64,000 nucleotides of DNA from the NCBI GenBank assembly GCA_964596345.1, contig CAZQSZ010000002.1, forward strand, positions 124,001 to 188,000, in the 5' to 3' direction. Of this stretch, positions 53,026 through 61,287 are shown one piece after another. Source of the DNA: CADEDV01 sp964596345 (GTDB taxonomy: Bacteria; Bacteroidota; Bacteroidia; Chitinophagales; Chitinophagaceae). The first letter of the stretch is position 1. Every line of letters starts with the position of its first letter. The notes below the pieces were generated by a model. The model worked only from the letters and a program-made list of their open reading frames with translations. It was not told the origin of the DNA and ran no database searches. The position numbers were made by a program, and so were the translations under genes.

Positions 53026-53517
53026 ATGCAGGATAAGCTATTACAGAACTGGGAAAAGAAGTCGGGTGAACGCCAGAAAGAATATAAAAAATACCTGCAC
53101 CGGGCGGATAAGAACAAGGTATTGAAACAACTGCCCGACCTGAACGAACAGGCTTTTGAAAAGATCGACTGCCTGCAATGCGCCAATTGCTGTAAAAACT
53201 ACTCACCCCGGTTCACCCCGCCCGATATCAAACGCATCAGCAAATTCCTGGGTATGAAGGATGGCGATTTCCGGGACACCTACCTGCGGGTGGATGAAGA
53301 AGGGGATAATGTGCTGAAAGAAATGCCCTGTGCTTTCCTGGGTGCTGATAACTATTGCTCCATTTATGATGTCCGTCCCACGGACTGTGCCCGTTTCCCG
53401 TATATGGATGATGACTTCATGCTGAAAAGGCAACCGATGGCCTTAAAGAATACCAGTTTTTGCCCCATTACTTATTATGTGATCGAGAAACTGATCGAGG
53501 CGGAGAAAGGAAAATAA
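53026..53517 (+). CDS. YkgJ-type cysteine cluster protein
   Basis: 163 residues. The Cys-rich pattern is CLQCANCCKNY near 49-59, PCAFL, YCSIYDVRPTDCARFPY near 110-127 and a last Cys in NTSFCPITYY, the arrangement of the YkgJ/UPF0153 family that probably binds a zinc or iron-sulfur centre. A helical N-terminus (KSGERQKEYKKYLHRADKNK) is highly charged. It is divergent from gcvP. A TTTCTTTG box eight bases or so before the ATG resembles a -7 element abutting the start. Confidence 0.9.
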   Translation: MQDKLLQNWEKKSGERQKEYKKYLHRADKNKVLKQLPDLNEQAFEKIDCLQCANCCKNYSPRFTPPDIKRISKFLGMKDGDFRDTYLRVDEEGDNVLKEMPCAFLGADNYCSIYDVRPTDCARFPYMDDDFMLKRQPMALKNTSFCPITYYVIEKLIEAEKGK

Positions 53518-53551
53518 ATTATTCATATTTCTCTTTAATCTAACTAAATTA

Positions 53552-53641
53552 TTATTCCCTGTTATCATCCTTCTTTCTACCCGACGTACTGATCCATCCC
53601 CAGATGATCAATGCTGCAATAATGATAACAACGATCTTCAT
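53552..53641 (-). CDS. 29-residue membrane peptide
   Basis: A 29-codon frame on the minus strand begins MKIVVIIIAALIIWGWIS and ends SGRKKDDNRE. Residues 3-17 are a transmembrane helix, and the charged tail is hydrophilic. Its ATG lies 5 bases past the stop of the metallo-beta-lactamase-fold gene, in the same direction, a spacing typical of translational coupling. Because a frame this short arises by chance, the support is its composition and its tight linkage. A role as a small regulator or partner of that enzyme is possible but unproven. Confidence 0.5.
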   Translation of the reverse strand: MKIVVIIIAALIIWGWISTSGRKKDDNRE

Positions 53642-53646
53642 GTATC

Positions 53647-54543
53647 TTATTTCGTTGTTAACTCTTCGTAAGCAGCTTGCAGGGGTCGCTGGAATCCATC
53701 TCCCTTCCATTCTGTTTCACCGGGTAAGGCTGTATTCTTCAAAATTTCTTCTTTGGTCTTCCCGGCTTTTATTTCGTCTTCTGCAAATTTCAGCACCCGG
53801 CCCAGGTAATCACCAAATTTTTTAAGATCATCAGAAGTACCGGTTACTTCATAGCCGGTGCCGGAGTGTCCGTATACAAACATCGTTTTCTTATCAAAGG
53901 TATCCACAGCTTTGTCTAAGACTTTTATCCAGCTGTTCATATTAGCACCGGCATTTCGGTCCACGAAGGGGTGACGCCGGTTGAACAAAAGGTCGCCCAT
54001 GTGTACAATATTCGCATGCTGAAAATGTACCAGTGCATCACCATTGGTATGCCCGGCACCAAAATGATGCAGGCATATTTTTTCTTTGCCCACTCTCTCA
54101 CACCAGGTGGTGCCAAAGGTCTGGTCGGGATATAATTGTTTGTCTTCCGTTTTATTTTTTTGTGCTGCCGCTTCCTGGTTCTTTTTAGAGTTTTCATGTG
54201 CCAGTACATGCTCTGCGATTCCTTTAAATGCGATATTACCGCCACTGTGATCGCCGTGGTGGTGCGTATTGATCAGTAATTTGAATGGCTGTTCGCTTTT
54301 CTTTTTTAGTTCATCGATCAGGTGCTTGCTTTGATCCGGGAATTGTGAATCCACCACCACGATCCCCTTTTTGGATAATAAGAAAGCAATGGTGCCGCCT
54401 CTTTCCGTAAAGATGCCCACGTCATTGCGCAGCATGGTGATTTTCCAGGGGTCATCAAAGAAGCCGGCTAATAATTTTTGTTGTGATAAGGTCAGTGCAC
54501 CAACAACCATGGCGGAATTTTGAATAAAAGAACGGCGGTTCAT
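53647..54543 (-). CDS. metallo-beta-lactamase-fold hydrolase, Tat-type leader
   Basis: 298 residues. The leader MNRRSFIQNSAMVVGALTLS has a twin arginine and hydrophobic stretch, suggesting export. The fold shows the metal-binding HHHGDHSGGN (in LLINTHHHGDH), a second-site His in FGAGHTNGDALVHF, Asp in NIVHMGDLLFNRR, and a late His in YGHSGTG. It resembles beta-lactamase-like hydrolases of the SoxH/quinoprotein-relay type rather than a clear beta-lactamase. Substrate is unknown. A 29-residue membrane peptide gene follows 5 bases downstream. Confidence 0.92.
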   Translation of the reverse strand: MNRRSFIQNSAMVVGALTLSQQKLLAGFFDDPWKITMLRNDVGIFTERGGTIAFLLSKKGIVVVDSQFPDQSKHLIDELKKKSEQPFKLLINTHHHGDHSGGNIAFKGIAEHVLAHENSKKNQEAAAQKNKTEDKQLYPDQTFGTTWCERVGKEKICLHHFGAGHTNGDALVHFQHANIVHMGDLLFNRRHPFVDRNAGANMNSWIKVLDKAVDTFDKKTMFVYGHSGTGYEVTGTSDDLKKFGDYLGRVLKFAEDEIKAGKTKEEILKNTALPGETEWKGDGFQRPLQAAYEELTTK

Positions 54544-54694
54544 ATGGAGAAGTTTATTTGTTAATCAGTTTACTGGTTACCGGGTAACAAACCATTATCG
54601 CTGTTTGTTGATTTGAAGTTACGATTTAGTGTTATAAATACTAAAGTAGAATAAAGTAATGTGCAACCTGATTTTTTCTCTGGTTGAAAAGAGT

Positions 54695-55924
54695 TTAATA
54701 CTCAAATTTTCGCAATCCCGGTGCTTTGAACCAGGTAACGGCTACGACAACAAGAGTCATACAACCGCCAAAGATGACAGAGGGTACCGTACCCATGGCA
54801 GCTGCGGCTACACCGCTTTCAAACTGACCCAGTTCATTGGAAGAATTAATAAAGATGGAGTTTACCGAAGAAACACGGCCCCGCATTTCATCCGGTACAA
54901 ATAACTGTACCACGGTGCCGCGGATGATGACACTTACACCATCGAACAAACCACCGGCAAACAGGGCTATAAAACTTAACCAGAAATTTTGTGAGAGGGC
55001 GAAGACAAGAATACAAAGCCCAAAACCTGCCACTACGTATAATAAGGTTCTTCCCTGTTTCTTTTTCAACGGGTGGGTGGTGAGCCAGGCAATAGCGACA
55101 AAATTGCCTAAATAAGTGGCCGCCACTAACCAGCCCAGCCCCTGCGGACCCACATGAAGGATATCACTCGCAAATACGGGCAACAATGCAATGGCACCGC
55201 CAAACAATACGGCAAACATGTCAAGGCTCATGGCACCCAACAAAGCTTTTTGATGAAAGACAAAACGTAACCCTTCTTTTACACCATCCCATGTTTTGCT
55301 GCTGCCCTGCCAGCTGACCGGCTTAGGTTTTATCTTTTGAAATAAAAAGAATGAAATGCCGATCAATACACAAACCGGGATGAAAGCGATTGTTATATTG
55401 GTATAACCCATTAATACCCCAGCTACAGCGGGACCGGTAACGGCCGCAATGAGCCATACCATGCTATTAACAGAAACCGCTTTTACCAGGGACTCCTGCG
55501 GGATCAGTTGTGCTAAAAACGCATTGAATGCAGCACCGGTGAAGGCCCGTACAGCACCTGTGCAAAATACTAATGCATAAATACTCCATTCAATCAATGG
55601 TCTTGAATAATTCTCCTGCATCCAGTGGGAGGTAACGATCAGTAAGCCCAGCATAATAAAAAAGTACAACGCAATGCAAATACTGATGAGCCTGTGCTTA
55701 TTACTTTTATCCACTTTTACACCGGCCGGCAATGCCAGCAGGATGGCAGGGATCACTTCAGATAATCCCAGGAAACCCAGTGCCAGTTTACTCCCGGTTA
55801 TTTCATACAATCTCCAGCCCAGTAATACAGGAGTCATTCTGAGCCCTGCAATAAATAATATCCGTGCAATGATGAACCAGGTAAATTCTTTATTGATGAC
55901 CGGTATGGGAATGCGTTTCATCAT
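54695..55924 (-). CDS. MFS transporter, EntS/MFS_3-like
   Basis: 409 residues with about 12 transmembrane helices. The region GLRMTPVLLGWRLYEITGSKLALGFLGLSEVIPAILLALPAG near 27-68, with the loop GVKVDKSNKHRLI, and PDEMRGRVSSVNSIF near 345-360 are the MFS_3 (EntS-like exporter) patterns. Members export siderophores or drugs; the substrate here is unknown. The start overlaps the deoxynucleoside kinase gene by 4 bases, so the two are coupled. Confidence 0.92.
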   Translation of the reverse strand: MMKRIPIPVINKEFTWFIIARILFIAGLRMTPVLLGWRLYEITGSKLALGFLGLSEVIPAILLALPAGVKVDKSNKHRLISICIALYFFIMLGLLIVTSHWMQENYSRPLIEWSIYALVFCTGAVRAFTGAAFNAFLAQLIPQESLVKAVSVNSMVWLIAAVTGPAVAGVLMGYTNITIAFIPVCVLIGISFFLFQKIKPKPVSWQGSSKTWDGVKEGLRFVFHQKALLGAMSLDMFAVLFGGAIALLPVFASDILHVGPQGLGWLVAATYLGNFVAIAWLTTHPLKKKQGRTLLYVVAGFGLCILVFALSQNFWLSFIALFAGGLFDGVSVIIRGTVVQLFVPDEMRGRVSSVNSIFINSSNELGQFESGVAAAAMGTVPSVIFGGCMTLVVVAVTWFKAPGLRKFEY

Positions 55925-56553
55925 GGAAGTGAAATAAAATGCTGACCATCCTCATAGTCTTTCTCCAGCGCCTCATAGATCACCTGCAAATGTTTTTCGT
56001 TACCGAGAAAATCGGCGTTGCTGGCATCCACGTACAGGGTTTTGATATTATGCTGCTTAATATAATTCGTATAGGTTTCCTGGATGTTAAACAGGTAATC
56101 ATCGGGGATATTCTGCTCGTAAGACCGGTTTCGTTTTTTGATATTACGCTGCAGTTTGCTCACAGGGGCATGCAGGTAGATCAGGATATCCGGTTGTATC
56201 AGTTGCTGGTGAATGATATCAAACAGCCGCTGGTAGAGCCTGAATTCATCTTCCGGTAGGGTTACTTTGGCAAACAAGAGACACTTGGTAAAAAGATAAT
56301 CAGAAATGGTCAGGCTCTGGAACATATCGGATTGTTGCAGCAGGTCTTTTTGCTGTTTGAAACGTTCAGCCATGAAAAACAATTCCAGCGGGAAGGCGTA
56401 TTGCTGCGGGTTCTCGTAAAATTTGGGTAGGAAGGGATTGTCGGCAAATTCTTCCAGGATCAGTCTTGCATTATAATGTTTGGATAATAAATGAGCCAGG
56501 GTTGTTTTGCCAGCGCCGATATTTCCTTCTATGGTGATAAAATGATACTTCAT
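55921..56553 (-). CDS. deoxynucleoside kinase
   Basis: 210 residues from the ATG at 56553, where MKYHFITIEGNIGAGKTTLAHLLSKHY opens the P-loop (GNIGAGKTT); an upstream extension of 20 codons has no support. The family phosphorylates deoxyribonucleosides with ATP for salvage. Further hallmarks are LEEFADNPFLPKFYENP near 33-50, the RFKQQKDLL stretch, DYLFTKCLLFAKVTL and the lid region KRNRSYEQ. It is between folK and the MFS gene, a linkage common in Bacteroidota (known for folK and dNK). Confidence 0.94.
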   Translation of the reverse strand: MKYHFITIEGNIGAGKTTLAHLLSKHYNARLILEEFADNPFLPKFYENPQQYAFPLELFFMAERFKQQKDLLQQSDMFQSLTISDYLFTKCLLFAKVTLPEDEFRLYQRLFDIIHQQLIQPDILIYLHAPVSKLQRNIKKRNRSYEQNIPDDYLFNIQETYTNYIKQHNIKTLYVDASNADFLGNEKHLQVIYEALEKDYEDGQHFISLP

Positions 56554-56643
56554 GAATGAGTGATGAAAGTGTACGGTGTGTAAAGCAGCAAAATAAAAGA
56601 AATGAAATGTCAAATCCGGAAGCTCGGAAACTTTGTGGATAAA

Positions 56644-57126
56644 TCAGGAAAGGCGCTTCACTTCAAGTTGATCGGGACATTCTTTCAATAGCTGCGCAAT
56701 CGTTTTATTCAATACCGGGTGCAGCAGATCAGCTGCAATTTCCGCCAGTGGTAACAGGGCAAAACGGCGGTTTTGCAGTTCCGGGTGGGGCAGTTTCAGA
56801 AAATGATAATTATGTTTCTCCTGGTTGAATAAGAGGATATCAATATCAATGATGCGGGGGCCATATTTCTCTTCCCGGATCCGGCCCATACTTTTTTCCG
56901 CCTTCAGGATACGACGGATCAGTTGCCGGGCATTCAGACCGGTATCCAGCGCCAGTGCCTGGTTCAGGAAGGCCGGTTGATCGGTCTTGCCCCAGGCGGC
57001 CGTTTCGTACAACGAAGAAACCTGTACGATCGTGCCGCAATCCTTATTGAGTAAGGCTCTTGCCGTTGCCAGGTTTTCCTCCCGGTCGCCCATATTGCCG
57101 CCTGTAAGTAAATATGCCCTGTTCAT
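56644..57126 (-). CDS. folK: 2-amino-4-hydroxy-6-hydroxymethyldihydropteridine diphosphokinase
   Basis: 160 residues. HPPK signatures are visible: LLTGGNMGDREENLATARALL near 6-26 (the ATP/substrate start), SSLYETAAWG near 37-46, FLNQALALDTGLNARQLIRRILKAEKSMGR near 53-82, and the conserved RIIDIDILLF near 90-99 with HPELQNRRFALLPLAEI. It transfers pyrophosphate to the pterin in folate synthesis. It is divergent from sppA and upstream of the kinase gene, probably in one transcript with it. Confidence 0.96.
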   Translation of the reverse strand: MNRAYLLTGGNMGDREENLATARALLNKDCGTIVQVSSLYETAAWGKTDQPAFLNQALALDTGLNARQLIRRILKAEKSMGRIREEKYGPRIIDIDILLFNQEKHNYHFLKLPHPELQNRRFALLPLAEIAADLLHPVLNKTIAQLLKECPDQLEVKRLS

Positions 57127-57158
57127 GATTGATCAACTGCTAAAGGGTCAAATATCTT

Positions 57159-57166
57159 TATTTTTG
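57159..57166 (+). promoter_or_regulatory. -7 promoter element of sppA
   Basis: TATTTTTG matches TAnnTTTG and ends 23 bases before the ATG at 57190, in the region between folK and sppA. A -33 element is not obvious. Confidence 0.45.
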
Positions 57167-57189
57167 GCGTTCATCAACGGATTACTTGT

Positions 57190-58947
57190 ATGCGCAGTTT
57201 CTTTAAAACGTTTTTTGCCGCCTTCCTGGCATTGGTCCTTTTTTCATTGCTGTTATTTTTTGTGCTGGCAGGCATTATCGGAGGATTGGCCTCCAAACAG
57301 AAATCGAAAGTAGAACCACAGTCAGTACTGGTCATTGACCTGGGCCAGCTGTATAAAGAACAGGTACAGGAAGATCCGTTTGCCATCGTAAGCGGTGATG
57401 AAGAGAAAACCATTCCCGGTTTGTATGATCTCATCAGGTTATTGCAATATGCCAAAACAGATAAACATATTGAAGGCATTTACCTGCAGGCGCATGCCAG
57501 CCCGAATGGTTTTGCTTCCAGCGAAGAAATAAGAAAAGCCCTGCTTGATTTTAAAAGCAGCGGCAAGTTCATCATTGCGCATGGGGATGTGATGACGCAA
57601 CGAACCTATTCCATCGCCAATGTGGCGGATAAGATTTATATCAGCCCGCAGGGTATGCTGGAATGGGTGGGATATAGTGTGGATTATGCTTTCCTGAAAG
57701 GAACGCTGGATAAACTGGAGATAGAACCCCAAATATTCTATGCCGGTAAATTTAAAAGTGCTACCGAGCCGCTCCGCTCCGATAAAATGACGGAAGCCAA
57801 TAAACTGCAGACAACCGTCTGGCTGAATGACCTGTATGATGAATTATTGGTGAACACCGCCGTAGCCAGAAAATCAGATACAGCCATATTGCGGCAGCTG
57901 GCGAATACAGCGGCTATACAAACCGTGCAGGATGCCGTGGATAACAAACTTATCGACGGTGCTAAGTACGATGATGAAGTAAAAGATGAAATTAAAAGCA
58001 GGCTAAAGATCGATAAGTATGAACGGATCGCTTTTATATCGGTCAACAAATACATGGCCACGGCCAACTATATTAATACCGGTACAGAAAAAATCGCACT
58101 GATCTATGCGGAAGGAGATATCGTGGATGGTAAGGGAGGAAAGGATATGATCGGGGGAGAAGGATATCGTTCTTTATTGCGCAAAGCCCGGCTGGACCAA
58201 TCGGTGAAAGCGATTGTATTCCGTATCAATTCCGGCGGCGGCAGTGCCATGGCCAGTGAAAATATCTGGCGGGAACTGGAACTGGCCAAGAAGGAAAAAC
58301 CGGTCATTGTTAGTTTTGGTGATGTGGCGGCTTCCGGTGGTTATTATATAGCTACGGCTGCCGACAGCATTTTTGCACAGCCTTGTACGATCACGGGATC
58401 GATCGGTGTGTTCGGCATCATTCCCAATATGCAGGGCTTCTTTAAAAACAAACTGGGTATCACGTTCGATGGAGTAAAGACCGGGCCTTATGCCGATGCC
58501 ATGACCATCAGTAAACCGATGAATGAACAGGAAAAGAAACTGGTGCAGGCAGAAATTGAAAGTATCTATGCCCTGTTTAAAAAGAGAGTGGCCGAAGGAA
58601 GAAAGAAGGACACCGCTTATGTCGACAGCATTGCACAAGGAAGGGTGTGGACAGGCATCAAAGCAAAAGAGATCGGTTTGATCGACCGGTTTGGAGGGCT
58701 GGAAGATGCAGTGAAAGCTGCGGCTGCCAAAGCAAAACTGACCGATTATTTTGTAGCGGAATTTCCGGAACCGGAAAATTTCTTTGACCAGGTGATGGGT
58801 AAAACAAGCAACCCGCTGAACTATGCACAAAAAATGAAAGAAGAGATAGGGACAGAGAATTTTAAATTATATGAGCAACTCAAAAAGATAAAACAGATGA
58901 CAGGCTCTGTGCAGGCAAGATTGCCGTTCGAATTCTTTGTCCGGTGA
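57190..58947 (+). CDS. sppA: signal peptide peptidase SppA, 67K type
   Basis: 585 residues, the long two-domain form. One N-terminal transmembrane helix (about 8-33) anchors the enzyme, which degrades cleaved signal peptides in the membrane. The first half supplies the catalytic Lys region in VDYAFLKGTLDKLEIEPQIFYAGKFKSATEP (near 170-200). The second half has the Ser nucleophile in GDVAASGGYYIATAADSIF near 377-395 and VFRINSGGGSAMASENIW, with FGIIPNMQGFF after it. It is divergent from folK, a neighbourhood seen in Bacteroidota. Confidence 0.96.
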   Translation: MRSFFKTFFAAFLALVLFSLLLFFVLAGIIGGLASKQKSKVEPQSVLVIDLGQLYKEQVQEDPFAIVSGDEEKTIPGLYDLIRLLQYAKTDKHIEGIYLQAHASPNGFASSEEIRKALLDFKSSGKFIIAHGDVMTQRTYSIANVADKIYISPQGMLEWVGYSVDYAFLKGTLDKLEIEPQIFYAGKFKSATEPLRSDKMTEANKLQTTVWLNDLYDELLVNTAVARKSDTAILRQLANTAAIQTVQDAVDNKLIDGAKYDDEVKDEIKSRLKIDKYERIAFISVNKYMATANYINTGTEKIALIYAEGDIVDGKGGKDMIGGEGYRSLLRKARLDQSVKAIVFRINSGGGSAMASENIWRELELAKKEKPVIVSFGDVAASGGYYIATAADSIFAQPCTITGSIGVFGIIPNMQGFFKNKLGITFDGVKTGPYADAMTISKPMNEQEKKLVQAEIESIYALFKKRVAEGRKKDTAYVDSIAQGRVWTGIKAKEIGLIDRFGGLEDAVKAAAAKAKLTDYFVAEFPEPENFFDQVMGKTSNPLNYAQKMKEEIGTENFKLYEQLKKIKQMTGSVQARLPFEFFVR

Positions 58948-58992
58948 GTATGCCGGTTCCTCTTTTTGGAAACACAGTTCAGTTAACAGGCT

Positions 58993-59000
58993 TACATTTG
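58993..59000 (+). promoter_or_regulatory. -7 promoter element of the ABC-2 permease gene
   Basis: TACATTTG matches TAnnTTTG and lies 19 bases before the ATG at 59020. A TTTTTGG stretch at 58963-58969 may be the -33 region, although the spacing is longer than usual. Confidence 0.5.
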
Positions 59001-59019
59001 CGCACCACAATTTATTTTC

Positions 59020-60129
59020 ATGTCAAAACCTTATAGCCAGTCAAAAGCCCTTTGGGCAATTACAAGGGCCAGTTTTAAAGCGATCTTTAACCAGCCAACC
59101 GCTATTGTTTTCAGTTTGCTGTTCCCGATCATTTTTATTTTGATCTTCGGGGCTTTTGGAAGTGGCGGGCCATCTGCTTCTCGTATTGCTATTGCCTCTG
59201 ATAGTGACACGACTAATAAATTTTATGAAAAAATAAGACGAAGCAACCTGATTCGAATAGTGAAGCATAGAGATACTTTAGAGTTAAATAAGGAACTCAT
59301 AAAAGGAAGACTTGCAGCCGTAGTTACTATTAAAGTTCAAAAGGATTCATCGGGGAATGATAACTATATAGTTAATACGAGATCAACAACTGCAAGTGCA
59401 AACACGTTTGGTACATTCAGGCAAGTATTGCAGTACCTGAAACTTGAATTTGAAATGGAAGAATTAGGTAAGAAAGAGGAGCTTGTGAAAATATCGTTGC
59501 CGGAAATTAAAGAAGTAAGAAAATACCGCCAGATCGATTTTATATTACCTGGTCAGTTAGGCTTCTCTATTTTATTCTCCACCCTTTTTGGTATTGCATT
59601 TACATTCTTTGGATTAAGAGAGCAGTTAGTACTAAAACGTTTTTATGCTTCACCGGTAAGCCGTATCCATATCCTCCTGGGTATTGGGATGAGCCGTTTG
59701 TTCTTCCAGTTAGTGAACGTGGTGGTGCTGATCCTGTTTGGCTATTTCTTCCTGGATTTTACATTACAGCATGGAGCACTGACCTTTTTTGAAATGCTGC
59801 TGATGTCTGTCCTCATGCTCTTTTTACTGATGGGGGTCGGACTCATCTTCAGCAGCATTGTAAAAACTGATGCGTCCATTCCTTTACTGATCAATTTATT
59901 CGGTTTCCCGCAGATGTTATTGTCCGGAACTTTCTTTACCATCGAAGTATTTCCCAAATGGCTGCAGGAAATCTGTTTCTACTTACCGTTGACACAGTTC
60001 AATAATGCTATGCGGAAAATCTCTTTCGAAGGGCTGAGTATTTTTGATTGCTGGAAAGAGATCGGAATCCTCGGTGTCTGGATAGTTATTATTTATGTGA
60101 TCCTGGCAAGGGTGATCCGCTGGCAGTAA
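59020..60129 (+). CDS. ABC-2 type transporter permease
   Basis: 369 residues. One N-terminal transmembrane helix (FNQPTAIVFSLLFPIIFILIFGAFG), a large periplasmic loop (about 55-180), then five helices in the C-terminal half with RFYASPVSRIHILLGIGMSR and the ABC2 signature ILLSGTFFTIEVFPKWLQEI, ending TQFNNAMRKISFEG. It should pair with an ABC ATPase, but none adjoins (upstream is sppA, downstream an SRPBCC protein). The partner ATPase is therefore elsewhere. Substrate unknown. Confidence 0.92.
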   Translation: MSKPYSQSKALWAITRASFKAIFNQPTAIVFSLLFPIIFILIFGAFGSGGPSASRIAIASDSDTTNKFYEKIRRSNLIRIVKHRDTLELNKELIKGRLAAVVTIKVQKDSSGNDNYIVNTRSTTASANTFGTFRQVLQYLKLEFEMEELGKKEELVKISLPEIKEVRKYRQIDFILPGQLGFSILFSTLFGIAFTFFGLREQLVLKRFYASPVSRIHILLGIGMSRLFFQLVNVVVLILFGYFFLDFTLQHGALTFFEMLLMSVLMLFLLMGVGLIFSSIVKTDASIPLLINLFGFPQMLLSGTFFTIEVFPKWLQEICFYLPLTQFNNAMRKISFEGLSIFDCWKEIGILGVWIVIIYVILARVIRWQ

Positions 60130-60169
60130 ATGTTGTTCATTGATTAATTATATCGTTTAATTTTTTGCT

Positions 60170-60670
60170 TTGAGATTATTAAAGTTAGCCATCATCAGTT
60201 TTCTGTTTTTTTTCCTGCTGATAACAGGGATCTCGCTTTTTATACCTTCCTATGTCCGTATATCAAGGGCGGTAGAAATTAGTGCCCCTAAGGAAAAGGT
60301 CATGGAACAAATTGCCCGGGCAGAAAACTGGAAAAACTGGTATCCCGGGGCCGATTCATTGCAACTATTGATGATTGCCGGTGAACCCAAAGGTGTTATA
60401 GCTGCCAATGATTCCCTGCAGGGATTGCAGATCATCGAAGTGAATGATAGTACCGTGATGGCTGCAAATGTGGGCAGAGGCTCTAAAGAAAACAAAACCG
60501 GCTGGAAGATCATGAGTGGTGGTAGCACCACTTCAGTGCAATGGTATATGGATTTTGAACTCCGCTGGTATCCCTGGGAAAAATTTGCCAGCCTGTTGTT
60601 TGACAAACAATATGGAACGCCGATGGAAATGGGCCTGGGCAAGCTGAAAAAAATGTTGGAGAATAATTGA
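60170..60670 (+). CDS. SRPBCC-family membrane-anchored protein
   Basis: 166 residues from a TTG at 60170; no ATG fits before the hydrophobic leader LLKLAIISFLFFFLLITGISLFI. After the leader, the SRPBCC/START-like pattern is ISRAVEISAPKEKVMEQIARAENWKNWYPG, GWKIMSGGSTTSVQWYMDFEL and a C-terminal helix GLGKLKKMLENN. Such domains bind hydrophobic ligands; the ligand is unknown. It follows the ABC-2 permease by 40 bases and precedes a DUF2911 gene. Confidence 0.85.
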   Translation: MRLLKLAIISFLFFFLLITGISLFIPSYVRISRAVEISAPKEKVMEQIARAENWKNWYPGADSLQLLMIAGEPKGVIAANDSLQGLQIIEVNDSTVMAANVGRGSKENKTGWKIMSGGSTTSVQWYMDFELRWYPWEKFASLLFDKQYGTPMEMGLGKLKKMLENN

Positions 60671-60733
60671 CCAGTGGTACGCAGTTTGTGCCGGATTCAC
60701 CTAATTTCATAGCTGACTTTAAAAACATAAACT

Positions 60734-61243
60734 ATGTATATCAAATCTATTTTGCTGTTAGTAGCCACTGTAGCTACTATTTCTGTTACCGCACAGAATG
60801 GGCCCCGCCAGCGCAAGAGCCCGCATGATACTGTAACCAGTGCCAATGCTTCTGTTACCTATGGTCGTCCTTATAAGAATGGCCGTGTTGTTTTTGGCAC
60901 CCTGGAAAAATTTGGGAAAGTATGGAGAGTGGGTGCTGATGAAGCCACCCAGATCACTTTCAATAAAGATGTGAAGTTTGGAGGCACCGGCATTAAAGCA
61001 GGCACTTATACCTTGTTTGCAATCCCGAATGAAACAGAATGGACCATCATTTTGAATGCACAGTTGGGTCAGTGGGGAGCCTACAGTTATGATAAGAATA
61101 AGGATAAAGATGTGGCGAAGATGAATGTAAAGGTGAAGAAATTGAGTACAACCGTGGAGCAACTGACCTTGCGGTTTGGGAACAATAATTCCCTGATCAT
61201 TGAATGGGATGACACACAGGTGGAAGTGCCTTTCAGTTTTTAA
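60734..61243 (+). CDS. DUF2911 exported protein
   Basis: 169 residues with signal peptide (about 1-21, ending SVTAQ). The mature domain shows the DUF2911 pattern: SPHDTVTSANASVTYGRPYKNGR near 29-51, VFGTLEKFGKVWRVGADEATQITF, FGGTGIKAGTYTLFAIP and WTIILNAQLGQWGAYSY, ending in beta strands with WDDTQVEVPFSF. The family is Bacteroidota-typical and exported; its role is unknown. A TAATTTCA box near 60702 resembles a -7 element. A hairpin terminator follows. Confidence 0.94.
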   Translation: MYIKSILLLVATVATISVTAQNGPRQRKSPHDTVTSANASVTYGRPYKNGRVVFGTLEKFGKVWRVGADEATQITFNKDVKFGGTGIKAGTYTLFAIPNETEWTIILNAQLGQWGAYSYDKNKDKDVAKMNVKVKKLSTTVEQLTLRFGNNNSLIIEWDDTQVEVPFSF

Positions 61244-61262
61244 ATCAAATAGAATTTATTGG

Positions 61263-61286
61263 AAAGGGTTGCCATGGCAACCCTTT
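61263..61286. terminator. palindromic hairpin terminator
   Basis: AAAGGGTTGCCA / TGGCAACCCTTT is a 24-base perfect palindrome followed on the plus strand by a T-run, 20 bases after the DUF2911 stop. It abuts the stop of the convergent anmK gene at 61288 and may serve both. Confidence 0.88.
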
Positions 61287-61287
61287 T

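Noticed and set aside
52893..53186. N-terminal extension of gcvP by about 98 codons
   Set aside because: It would overlap the cysteine cluster gene at 53026 on the other strand; the ATG at 52892 gives the usual GcvP N-terminus.
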